Source of the DNA: Sarcomyxa edulis
Taxonomy: Eukaryota; Basidiomycota; Agaricomycetes; Agaricales; Mycenaceae
Assembly (NCBI GenBank): GCA_009761415.1
Contig: QUOL01000013.1
Span: 982,501-1,046,500 of the forward strand
Direction: 5' to 3'
DNA: 64,000 nt
The stretch's first letter is position 1. Each line of letters starts with the position of its first letter. The position numbers were made by a program, and so were the translations under genes. A model generated the notes under the pieces. The model ran no database searches and was not told the origin of the DNA. It was given only the letters and a program-made list of their open reading frames with translations. Of this stretch, positions 11,064 to 21,438 are shown in pieces.

Positions 11064-12843
11064 TCAGCGTAGAACAACGAGCGAACTGTCAGCGAAAACT
11101 GACTTCTTCTGACATTCTTTTCCACAATAGAACGTGGATTTACACCCACTGCAAATGCGGATTTTCTTCTGTTCTGCACGATGCATGCATTGAGGATTGC
11201 AACATTCCTTATGCCTTCTCCACTTGGCCTCCAGACTTATTTCTGTGATGTCGAATGTCGCAGCTAATGTCATCCACACTTGTGAAGGTATCGAAGGGAG
11301 ACTACGATTGCGGAAGCGCTCTAGAATCACGCAGTACAATTCCTCCATTGTGCTTTTGCATGCTTCGAGGAAGCCTGGCGACAACGAAGCAGCGATATTC
11401 GGAGTCTGTGCCATTGCGATATAGTCAAAGAAAGGGACCCAAGACTCTAGCGGTTGAATGGCTGGATTAATTTTAGTTCATGCAAAAATGATGATTAGCT
11501 GACCGCGATCTTCTCCATCAGAGATAACAAGTCCTTCAGCAGCAATTCTGAAAACGGCTGCAGGATCCCGAAAAGGATCTTCCGTCGTGGTGAGTGCATT
11601 CCTGCAGAGGATATACGACTATTTTGAGTGACGTCGACAAAATTTACAAAAAGGGCGGACCTACAGGATTATCAAGGAGCCCCATTCGAAAACGGCAGCA
11701 TTGTGATCAGACGAACCCATTTCCAGCTGGCGCGCCAAAGCCTTGGTGACATCGTCAGATACCATTTCTTGGGTAAAATATCGCAGGAAAGGTCGTGCTT
11801 TGTCGAAGAACGGTAAGAAAGCGCGCAACTCCAAATACAGGTTCACGTCAATGGCATTGTCGTCTATGAGGATTTGCTTAAAGCAACGATTGACTTGCTC
11901 TATCCCTACAGCACGCACAGCAATATCTAGGGCATCTTTAGGATAAGCAGGGGTGCTGCGCAGCGTTTCGAAGAGTAGAATAATGACGTCCATTATAAAG
12001 GAACGTGACAAGCGACCAGGAGACATGTTGAGCCAACAGTGCATAGCAAGGCCGAGAGACGTTTCGTTGTATATCACCCTAATCAAGATAGTTCAGTGAC
12101 GAACTCAGCATACAAGGTGTATATGCAAGCTACCCGGTCAATTTAAGGTAGTCGCCGAATCTCCACAGTGTTGCAGCCACGAGCGCACGCTTGAAGTCGG
12201 CACTGCGTCCGGGAGGCAGCAGTCGGTTCAGATCACGCCAGATGATGTTGCAGATGGGGAGGTATGCAGTACGAAGTTCATCGACCAATGCCGACTCGGC
12301 GCTTGGACTGATGCCGGCCTCGACCATACAAAATATCGCCCTGTTGATACCTTCCAAGGGAAGCTCCCAGTAACAATCTGGGGCAATATGACTAGCTTCA
12401 AGAGGGGGATCTCCGCCGGGACCCCAACTATAACCGTCCAAGATGAGACGAATGAAGGTAGAAATTACGCCAAATTGTCGCAGACGTGGGTCTGTTGCGC
12501 TAGCGCTGACGAGGGCTTGCAACAGGATATAATTTGGCCTATTTCCAGCGTTGACCATGATGTCTATCGCAGCTTTTGGATCAGATTTGACAAGCTCGGC
12601 TTCAGGAGTGACTTCGAGAGGGCGGCAAATTGTTGCCCCAGGCTGTACGAAAACGCCTAAAGATCTCCGGAGGAAGGGGTCGTCCTGAAGCTGGATTAAT
12701 TCACTCATGCCTGCACTGAGCGCTGAGCAACGGACGTCGGACGATGAGTAGAGTATCGAAATCACTTGGAAGACAGTACCTGTACTTGTGCTGATAGGAG
12801 ATTCCACCTTCAATTCAAGATCGATCGACTTGCAACGGTGCAA
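11064..12843 (-). CDS. MYND-type zinc finger protein, 3' end unresolved
   Basis: Minus-strand gene in at least three blocks: 12843-12130, 12086-11661 and about 11640-11064. The first two blocks are helical repeat-like (GVISTFIRLILDGYSWGP; DALDIAVRAVGIEQV), the usual body of the agaricomycete MYND family. The last block carries the finger: CCNPQC, ICSGC, FYCGKECQKK. A full MYND finger ends with a further His-x3-Cys. I cannot find that pair in the current frame, which stops soon after ECQKKS, nor after the next plausible splice, so the finger may be truncated. The block at 12843 begins just after an AG and has no ATG, so an upstream 5' exon is probably missing from this model. MYND fingers generally mediate protein contacts; the function here is unknown. 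A decayed paralogue lies upstream at 13061-13880. Confidence 0.75.
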
Positions 12844-13060
12844 CTACATTTTTTAGGCATCAGCACAGCCACTTCAATCACGTGTGGACCGAAGGCCTGA
12901 TCAAGGTCTGATGCCCAACTGATGCCCTGACTCTTTCGAAAAAACCTGATTTAGTAACTGCCTCCCGATGGCAAAGACTGAGTCACAAGTAATAGGAAAG
13001 AAATGGGACGAAGGCGCACAACTCAACGCAGAGTGCCTCCGTCCAATAAAACTTAACACT

Positions 13061-13880
13061 CTACGCAAGATTTTCTAACGTGATAGTACGTACAGCGATG
13101 TCCAACGCGTCTAGTGGAGGAGACCTCTCTGCTGTATCGGTGAACTGTAAATCGATGAGATGCAAAGCACGTCCACGTTCCGAGGGATTGGTAGACATAT
13201 TCAACCACTGGTTAGTGCATTGCGAGACTGAGAGATGTCTCAATGTTCATTGGACTGAGAAAATGCATGGCAGTGAGATGACTGGATGAGGTGGTAGAAA
13301 CACCGCGGCGTACCCGGTTAGTTTGAGATCATTGCTGAGCCTCCACAGTGCATCAACGACGAGAAACGCCTCGAGTCGCCATTGCTTTCGAGAGCCACAA
13401 GCCGGTTTGAATGACGAAGGGTGACACTGGATATGAATGAGTACGCGTGCCGAGATTCCGACGTTCTACATAGTAGCGACGACGGGTCTGCGAGGTCCAC
13501 ATTATCTATGAAGATACATTATATCACATTGGCGATTCCTTGCAAAGGAGGCTCCCAACGACAAGGGGCAGGGGCATATGCACTCTCGATGAAAGGTCGG
13601 TCGTTTCGACCCCATTCGTACCCATCATGATGAGGCGGATGAATATCGATGTTACGCCAGCCTGCCTTGGACGTGGGTCCTTCAGAATGAGCAAGTTCGA
13701 CAAGGTATTGGACGCGTATGAGTAAGACTCCTGGATAAAATCAATGTTGCAAGCAGGAGCTTGACTGAAGCCTCGAACTTCTGATTGTCGACTGCAAGTC
13801 TACAATTGCAACCTTCCAAAGTGCAAATTCGAAAACGGGAAAACCCGGCGATCGAGTGGCAATTCCAACGGCTTTCGTGA
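13061..13880 (-). pseudogene. Decayed tandem copy of the MYND-finger gene
   Basis: Several minus-strand fragments in different frames match successive parts of the neighbouring MYND gene in the same order. Around 13640-13700, KDPRPRQAGVTSIFIRLI matches TDPRLRQFGVISTFIRLI. Around 13320-13360, ALWRLSNDLKLTG matches TLWRFGDYLKLTG. At 13061-13150, DALDIAVRTITLENL matches DALDIAVRAVGIEQV. At least one stop codon and two frame changes separate them, and the finger-encoding 3' part is absent. This is a broken, 3'-truncated duplicate. Confidence 0.82.
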
Positions 13881-14273
13881 AGCTCCGAGATCATGGTTAG
13901 TTTGACTGCTCAATCAAGGGGACTGGCTTGATATTCGAATCATCCAGAGGGCTCAAGGAGTCTAAGTAAAAAGGAGGCGGAGGTTGAAGCTTGAACTTCG
14001 ATGCAAATTTTCTACTGATCGTCTTGGATCATGATCAAGTCTTTCGGCCACAGCCACCTACTACTGAACTTCCTCCTCCGAGTCCTGTTTATAGTCGACT
14101 CAAGAGTGCATTGGTGACAATGCATTTCCAGGCAGCCCGAAATTAGAGGATTGGACCTGGAGCTGCAGCCTCGGTATGTATGGTTTCGCGTGACTTCAGG
14201 ACGTCGTACTACTAATACCAATTTCGCTTATTCGCTTAGGTCTCTCTCGGTATATACTCACCACCATCTCGCC
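13881..14273. other. Intergenic, promoter region of the following dehydrogenase
   Basis: No supported gene. The stretch separates the decayed MYND copy (minus) from the short-chain dehydrogenase (plus). A tatata run at 14251 is only about 20 bp before the ATG, too close to be assigned confidently as the TATA box. Confidence 0.35.
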
Positions 14274-15422
14274 ATGTCCCTCACTCTACCTGCTGGTAAT
14301 GCTCTTGTCACTGGTGCAGGTGTGTTCATTTTTCTCAGTCCCAATATCCCTCGTGATTGAATGTACGCGTTGAACTCCTCTAGCATCTGGAATTGGCCGG
14401 GCGGTCGCACATGGTTACGCCAAAGCTGGTGTTGCAGGCCTTTACATCTGCGACATAAACGTAGATGGCATATCCATCACTGCTGAGGAATGCAAGAAGG
14501 TTGCAACTAACCCCAAATTTCGAGTAATCGCCGCCAAGGTCGATGTTCGAGATGAAGAGGACGTTATCGCGATGGTCAATGCAGCAGTCAAAGAATTTGG
14601 CCGCCTCGATTACGCGGCCAATGTTGCTGGGGTACGTGAACGAAATAATTCTTTATAACTTGATTCGTATAGATCAAATATTCTGACTCAACGTAGGTAG
14701 GTGATATCCCCAAGCCGACTGCTACGCATTCTCTCGAGGAATGGGACCGTGTACAAGCTGTAAACGTTCGCGGTGTATTCCTATGCATGCGCGAGGAATT
14801 GAAGGCAATGCTCAAAAATGAGCTTGTCCCTTTGATACCAGGCCGTCCAGCCACAAGGGGATCCATTGTCAACATGGGCTCTATCGGTGCCCAAATCGTC
14901 ATTCCAGGCATGACGGGCTATGTTTCCAGCAAGCATGCTGTCCAGGGCATGACCAAGGCTGCTGGTATGTTCGCTTTATATGATATGTATCTCCATCAGC
15001 TCAAAACGTGTTATCTCAGCCGTTTCCCATGGACCAGACGCTATCCGTCTCAACACTGGTGATCATTTTGAAAGACCGTTGATCAAATTCTGGCGCTCAT
15101 TCGTCTTTCCCATATGTCTAGTGAACCCGGGATATATTGTTACTCCTCTCTTCACGAGCACATACCCTGACTTGACTCCGTTTGAAACTCCTGCCGCTCT
15201 CAAGGTTGGTCCAATTTGATTGCGTCAATCCGGGTTGATAACCATTGTTTGTAGCGAATGGGTCAACCTGAAGAGATTGCCGACCTGACGATTTATCTTA
15301 GCAGTCCTTTCAGCTCATTTATGACCGTACGTCGTTATCTGCGTCTCATGTCGATGCTGAAATCTTGACGGGTGTTTCAGGGTGCTAGCGTCAACTGCGA
15401 TGGTGGAAAGACACTCACATAA
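14274..15422 (+). CDS. Short-chain dehydrogenase/reductase (classical SDR)
   Basis: Five or six exons starting MSLTLPAGNALVTGAG. The first intron falls inside the glycine-rich NAD(P)-binding motif, giving TGAGASGIGRA. Other landmarks are the acidic residue after the second strand (ICDIN), DYAANVAG (the NNAG equivalent), INMGSIGAQ-like serine segment NMGSIG, and catalytic YVSSK. Splicing of AAAVSHGPDAIRLNTVNPGY, with introns near 14966-15022 and 15061-15120, restores the usual SDR segment after the active site. The C-terminus is GASVNCDGGKTLT, the typical closing motif of classical SDRs. It is an NAD(P)-dependent oxidoreductase, probably cytosolic, with unknown substrate. The acidic residue after strand 2 favours NAD over NADP. 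All catalytic residues are present. Confidence 0.9.
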
Positions 15423-15845
15423 TGGATCAACTCAGCTGATCTCACGAGACAATCACGACAATATGATAATTTTGCAGTATTTCCTGAGTCGTACGATCCT
15501 GCAACCAGAAATAAATACTGAAGTTCTTGATCCACGTCTTCTACCTGTCTGTGTCAATGTGATGGTTCTTGTGGATGAGGTCGGCATCTCTGAATTATAC
15601 TTTCAATTCTCGATGTTCGCGTCGAACGAGGACTCGATGGCATTGGACCCACTTGAGCCCACAAACTTGACGCGGTCACACGATCTCGTCAGCCACGTGG
15701 ACTGGCGGCAACCATCTCTTCTTCGAGCTCCTGACTCCTCAACGTCTTCAACAGCGACTACGACATATTTATATTCCAATTCTACGACGGCCACGACGAC
15801 CACGACATCAACGACGATCTTGTATTCAATAACGCGCCGACTCTT
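15423..15845. other. Intergenic with acg-rich simple repeat
   Basis: No supported gene. A plus-strand frame crosses the region but ends in low-complexity Thr/Ser codons from an (acg/acc)-rich tract at about 15765-15820. It probably serves as 5' flank of the Ser/Pro-rich gene. Confidence 0.35.
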
Positions 15846-18155
15846 ATGGCTGGCCCCAGCCCATTCACACCCGTTCGTAAACTATTCCTCAAACTGAAAT
15901 CGAAACACCGCCGTCAAGATCACCACGATGGCCAATATACCCCTCCCTCTATTGCTCTTCAATCTACAGATCCTTCATCTCCAGATACCATAATCGTAAC
16001 ATCGCTCTCCTCGCTCCCTTTCTGTTGTCACGCCGACCTCCTCTCTATGTCCCGCGAGCAGCTCATCACAGCGGCTTTCTGTCTAAACGCGAAACTTCCC
16101 TCTGCGCTTCATATAGACGTAAGCCATACCCGCCCTGACTCTTTTATTCGAAATTCCATAGAGGTCGTAGTCGGCATCCGCAGGGATATCCCAAAGGCGC
16201 CTAAGGCTGTCAGATCGGGATTGGAGTCTCAAAGCGGGGATCACTTTGACATTGGGATTGCAATGGACGAGACGCCGCCCACAAGTCCTCTGGTAGCCAA
16301 ACGTAGTCGCTCTCATAGCTACGACCTGTATGCCTCGCTTGGTAGTCCAAGGCTCGAAAGGCTCGAAGAAGAGGACAACGAGGATGAAGATATGGATCTT
16401 GCTTCGAGCTCCAAGCCTGCAGTGCTAGGCAACCACGACACCAATAAGAACGCAAACGTCAATTCACGACCACTCAAGAAGCGAAAATTCGCCTCAATGC
16501 CTCTTGCTATATCCACACTTTCTGCAATAATGAGACCGGAACCGCTCACCGATTTGAACGTCACTCCAAGTCCTCCTCACCCTCCCCGTACTCGCTTGAT
16601 GGCGGCTGGTCCTGGCTCTCTCTCTGGTCAATACGCCTCAGTCTCCCCTACTCCCACTAGGGTCTTACGATCCCAGTCCGGCAACATCAGCAGCTACCGT
16701 GTACAAGGAGGCGGGCCTTCTCTTCCTATCGATCGTCCTATATTTGCATACAACGAGAATAAACCCTCGACCACTCGTTCGAAGTCTTTGAATGTCAAAT
16801 TTACAGAGGAGCCCAGTATGCCAAGACACGCTTTCGTAACCACTACCAGACCAAAATACCGCTTCAAGATCAAATCAAAATCCCGCGCGTCCGAGCTCAG
16901 TATCCAAGATAAACCTGCAATAGACCCCAACGATATTTCGGATAGTAGTCTTAGTGATACTTGGAATCCATCCGAATTCCAATCTCCCCGGGCCCCTCCT
17001 CTTTCTCGAAGGCACTCTGAGCCGATGGCAAGTCTCATGGCCTGGAGCCAGAGTACTACCAAGGCGGGATCTAGTAAACATGCTCGCTACGAGTCGCATT
17101 TCGTCGAACACTTGGATTCCGACTCTCCTGATCATATACTCCTGGATGAGCCAGAGCGTTCCTACTTCTCTAGCCCAAGTCCGAGCCCGAGCCCGAGCCC
17201 GAGCGAGTGCGAACCGGGATCTGAGTCTGGGTCTGGTTCTGATACGGAAACGGAAACGGAAACGGAAACGGAAACGGGAGTAGTATCTTGGACCCCCGCT
17301 CCTCCTTCTTCGGTTGTGCCTTCGTCTCCATCTCCATCTCCGTCTCCATCTCCGTCTTCGTCTGTGTCGGTTGAATCTATCTCAACTATAACCGCTCCTC
17401 CGTCGTTCCAGTCCACGTCTACGTCTACGGTTTGGTCTCCTATTTCTATTGGCTCCACAGATCCACCTACTTCCAGCTCTAGTCTTGTATCTTCTGCTCT
17501 CGGAACACCCACGCCAGCTTCGGAGGGCATTAGAGCTAGGTCAACTAGTACTGCTTCTACTCCCTCCGAAGCCGCTGAATTTGAACGGTCTATCTTGGGC
17601 TCGACATCATCCCGCTCCCAATCGAGTTCGTGGTCACCCATCTCGATCGATTCGGTCCCTGATATCTCAACCAACTCTTCTTCATTTTCCTCATCGGCTG
17701 TATCAGGCACTTCCCCTATGCCAGTTACGCCTACGCCACGATCTGGGACTACTTTCAACACATACTCGTACCCTTACGCTTTGATTCTGAACTCCCAGTC
17801 ACCACCCAGCAGCGCAGGACCCGAGTCCGAGTCCGAACCTTCTACTCCCGTATCGTCTGCACCTTCCGCGCCCATGTCTGTCGTTTCTGTATTTTCTGCT
17901 GAAAGCTCGACCCCGCCGTTGCCTACATCTAGATCGATGTCGACCATCTCTATCACGTCCTCGCCAATGATTACATGCACTTCTACTCCCATAAATCTTG
18001 ATCAGTGTCAATGGTCTCCCGCACGCGTGTCTATGGCTTCTGTCACTTCTGGGTGCAGTGAAATTGGGAATAAGAGTGGGAGTGATATGGACATCAGCTG
18101 GGGTGGAAATCTGAAGAGCGAGATGGGTAGTGATATGGATATTTCCATGGGTTGA
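15846..18155 (+). CDS. Serine/proline-rich low-complexity protein
   Basis: Uninterrupted 769-codon frame starting MAGPSPFTPVRKLFLKLKSK. The composition is strongly Ser/Pro/Thr-rich, with a basic N-terminus, RSHSYDLYASLGSPR-type phospho-site-like motifs, an SPSPSPSPS run, and a TETETETETET run. No signal peptide, membrane segment or known domain is visible, so it is probably a disordered, heavily phosphorylated cytosolic or nuclear protein. A 199-codon frame on the opposite strand (17162-17761) is a by-product of the repeats. The lack of introns and the microsatellite content are unlike the neighbours. I do not recognise the family. Confidence 0.7.
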   Translation: MAGPSPFTPVRKLFLKLKSKHRRQDHHDGQYTPPSIALQSTDPSSPDTIIVTSLSSLPFCCHADLLSMSREQLITAAFCLNAKLPSALHIDVSHTRPDSFIRNSIEVVVGIRRDIPKAPKAVRSGLESQSGDHFDIGIAMDETPPTSPLVAKRSRSHSYDLYASLGSPRLERLEEEDNEDEDMDLASSSKPAVLGNHDTNKNANVNSRPLKKRKFASMPLAISTLSAIMRPEPLTDLNVTPSPPHPPRTRLMAAGPGSLSGQYASVSPTPTRVLRSQSGNISSYRVQGGGPSLPIDRPIFAYNENKPSTTRSKSLNVKFTEEPSMPRHAFVTTTRPKYRFKIKSKSRASELSIQDKPAIDPNDISDSSLSDTWNPSEFQSPRAPPLSRRHSEPMASLMAWSQSTTKAGSSKHARYESHFVEHLDSDSPDHILLDEPERSYFSSPSPSPSPSPSECEPGSESGSGSDTETETETETETGVVSWTPAPPSSVVPSSPSPSPSPSPSSSVSVESISTITAPPSFQSTSTSTVWSPISIGSTDPPTSSSSLVSSALGTPTPASEGIRARSTSTASTPSEAAEFERSILGSTSSRSQSSSWSPISIDSVPDISTNSSSFSSSAVSGTSPMPVTPTPRSGTTFNTYSYPYALILNSQSPPSSAGPESESEPSTPVSSAPSAPMSVVSVFSAESSTPPLPTSRSMSTISITSSPMITCTSTPINLDQCQWSPARVSMASVTSGCSEIGNKSGSDMDISWGGNLKSEMGSDMDISMG
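17175..17205 (+). repeat. In-frame ccgagc microsatellite (Ser-Pro repeat)
   Basis: About five copies of a cccgag hexamer inside the Ser/Pro-rich gene encode alternating Ser and Pro. A hexameric unit lets the copy number change without breaking the frame. Confidence 0.9.
17244..17279 (+). repeat. In-frame acggaa hexamer repeat (Thr-Glu repeat)
   Basis: Five exact copies of acggaa followed by one variant (acggga) encode alternating Thr and Glu in the same gene. A further tctcca hexamer array follows at about 17323-17358 and encodes Ser-Pro. Confidence 0.92.
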
Positions 18156-18416
18156 GACGGGATAATTCATATATTTACTCTTCATTTATTTCGTATCTAC
18201 ATGCCAGGAGCAGAACATACTATGATCTCTAATCCAATGATATTTGAATTGGACGTGATGAACTTTGTCACGGTATGGCACTCGTATTTCGTGGAACCTG
18301 ATGGCGACGCGTCGCGTCGAGCGGAACTGATCAAGTGACCGCGTAACATCGCGTAACAGTCACACTCCTTCTCATCTGCCGCCGAGTACAAGTTGGAGTC
18401 CCCTCTTGCTGCAAGC

Positions 18417-21400
18417 ATGCAGCCAACGGGACTACCGACTTTCTCGAGTGCACTCGTACGCGACACAAACAGAGTCATCGCCGACCAAAATGGCAAGGAC
18501 CTAGCCGCTCTCAGCAAGAAATTCGACAAACTGAGATGGGCTTACGACAATTTAATCAAAGAGTGTCACGAACAAAATCTCAGAGCGAACCGACTGGCTC
18601 AAGGTCTAGGGTTTCAAAATGTTCTCGAAGCAATGATCGTCGTCGATGGAGAGGAGGTGGAGGGCCATATGAAGTATAAGGAGCTTGTCGAGCGTGTCAA
18701 GAGATCAGAGGCTGAGCTCGAAGTGTTGGATGGGGTCAAGACGGAGAATGAGAGGCTGAAGGAGGAAATCAAGAGGTTACGGGGAGAGGCAGATACGATA
18801 AGAGTCACTTCGATGTCCAACACGTCAGTGGCATGCCATTATTCATGCTCTATTTTCTGACCTTCATAATGGCGTTGATGTAGTAAACCCCAGAGCGGAC
18901 CGTCCTTCCCCTCGAAATCCTCTCTCCAACTTGAGTTAGAATATCTCCAGGCAAACTTTGACGCTCTCCTCAAGACCAAGGAACGCGCAGCCGAGCGCTA
19001 CAAAGCCGATTATAGGAAATGGAAGCACTTCAAAGAGTGGGTTTTTAACGATGAGAAGCAGATCAAGTGGAGGCTCGCGTTGCAGAAAGGCCTCGATGGT
19101 CAGGATGGTCTAACGACGAGTGAACAGAATCGTCTCCTCTCAGAGGCAATATCGAAGAAGAGGAAAGCGTTGATTGAGCTGGAACCTGACACGGACTGGG
19201 AACAGTATAATGGTATGCGTAAACCTTCAGAATGTCCGAATCAATCGTACTAATCACTCCTTACAGAACACACGCTCATATTCACGCATACGCATGCCAA
19301 CAAAGAAAATTCCATTCTGAACGAGACTACACCAGTTCGCGAACGCAAGAAACCCAAATTGACTCCCTCTGGGACCCCTTCCAGGAAGAAACTTTTCTCG
19401 CCATCGCCTTCTCCATTCAATTCCAACAACAACGCCGCCACACGTAGTTCTGATTTCAGTTTCAAATTCACTCGCCCAAGCACTCGCACAGTCGAGCCCG
19501 CCGTCACCTCGTCTTCTCAGGCGCGTAATGCATTACAATCTCGAACCAATACTCGTGTAATGGCAGTAACTGCAACATATCCCGGACAACTGTGCGTAAT
19601 TTATCGGTCTTAGCGCATATTGTCTATCTGCGCATAGTGCTAACATATTTACACCAAACAGATCGATACATGCACCTGCTCAGACTACGAATGGAATGGT
19701 AGATGGTAGCAAGATCCCTGGATCGTCTGACACGGAGAAGGACTCGCAAGGTATGTGAGGTGTCTATGGTGTCTTCCAGACCCCTACATTGATGTCCATG
19801 CAGTCCCACCCTTTCAGATTCCCCAGAAATCTATGCTCATGGGAGGGTCGTCGGACACAGAGGAAGAGTGTTCACAAGGTCAGCATGATTGATGATACGA
19901 GTCCCTCCCAACTCTTGTCTCATCACTATCTGCGTAGACATTGAACTCCCATTTGCTGTACTTCCTCCGGTACCACAGACAAATTCTAATCAATTCCAGA
20001 CGCAAAAACAAAAACAAAAACAATCCCAGAGCCAGACCCGGAAACGAGCCCCGTCCCCTCGAATACTCGTCCCTTCATCGTCACAGGATATAGATGGAGA
20101 CCAACACGGTGGTCAGTCTCTTTGTACTTGCCTCCCTTTTTCCTAGTTCTGACGGCGTATTTCTCACCCTTTCCTTTCATTTCTCGCTACAATCTACAGC
20201 ACTTAGACCTCCCTCCCCACGTCAGCCTACGCCAACTCAACCCCAGCGCAAGAGTTTCTTCCCCGAATTCGGCGTAGACTATCCCGAGACTGGGAAGGAT
20301 TACCGCGAGGGCGGGCGGACGATCATTGTCAATAACAATAGTACCGGCTCTCACGCGTTGCTTGAGAGGACGACACGACAGGGGCAAGGACAAGGACAAT
20401 GCGAAAGTAAGCGCAAAGATCCGCCCCGTGCGCCGAAAAAAGACAGGGAGAGAGCCCTCGTTGCTAGCACCAAGGGAAAAGAACGGGATATACCACGGGA
20501 ACCTAGAAAAGACAGGGAGATGGCACAGAAGGTGAAAGAGGAAAAGACCGAACCGGTCTTTCTTAGATCCCAGGACCAAGGCCGGATTGAGACGCCCACG
20601 CGTCTGGAGCAGAAGCCTCAAGTCCCTATGGATAGGACACCACGTCCACAAGAAAAGGCGACTGACGCTCCTTCTTCCACAATTACACCTGTCAACCGTG
20701 AAGCCCAGAAGCTAAATCTACTAAATGATTATTCGGCTTACAAAGGACGTGGACGTTATGCTCAGGATAGGAGGTATGTCCGATTTCTAGTCCAAAGTTA
20801 TGTCTCCCAAGGGCATAGCTGACCGTACCTCCAGCGCTCAGAGATCGATAAACGCTCTGTACACCATCGATCCTACACGGAACGGAGGCGTTGATTTCCG
20901 GTACGAGGAGGTGGTAAGGACGAAGGATGACAGACGGAAGATGGATGCAGGCGATTGTGAATGTTGTCGCGACGTAGGAATATTTCTCCGTCTCTTCTTC
21001 CTTCTCATCTCACACGGTCTATTGTCTCTCACATCCATATAGTATTACGAAGCCATCGGACCTCTGCCTCAGCGCCTGCACCAACCTTTATGGCGTTCAC
21101 CTCCGAATACCCCAGTCAAACCTTGTCAGCGGCACCATCAGCACCTGCCGGCCGAGAGTGCTAGTGCTAGCCGCAATAGGAACGATGGACTTAGAGGAGC
21201 GCAATCTGACTCCGAGACCGAATCCCAGAAAGCAGTCGCGTCTCACAAGCAAGCTATCTCACGACATCGACATCATTGGGCTCGAGCCAGTACGCCGCCT
21301 GGATATTGGAATATCGATTTCCCGACTACACAGGAGGCGGTGGAGATCAATGAGCAGGCTGAGGAGATGCATCAGAAGAAGAGGAAGGATGTTGAGAAGG

Positions 21401-21438
21401 AGGTTAGAACTGACGGGGGGAAATATAGGAAAAAATAA
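18417..21438 (+). CDS. CTP1: DNA-end resection factor of the Sae2/Ctp1/CtIP family
   Basis: About ten exons starting MQPTGLPTFSSALVRDTN at 18417, roughly 800 residues. The N-terminal 300 residues are coiled-coil-like (ELVERVKRSEAELEVLDGVK), the part that oligomerises in this family. The middle is Gln/Lys/Arg-rich and disordered. The C-terminus is diagnostic: CECC followed after splicing by YYEAIGPLPQRLHQP, then SRHRHHWARASTPPGYWNIDF, matching the conserved CxxC and RHR...TPPGFW signature of the SAE2 domain. The family stimulates the Mre11-Rad50-Nbs1 nuclease to start resection of double-strand breaks and is usually cell-cycle phosphorylated. The protein ends KEVRTDGGKYRKK at 21438. Middle exon edges (19200-20100) are approximate. 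Confidence 0.88.

Noticed and set aside
15382..15897. 171-codon plus-strand frame
   Set aside because: It starts inside the last exon of the SDR in another frame and ends in low-complexity Thr/Ser codons.
17162..17761. 199-codon open frame on the minus strand
   Set aside because: It is the complement of hexamer repeats in the plus-strand Ser/Pro gene and encodes only Asp/Gly/Val runs.
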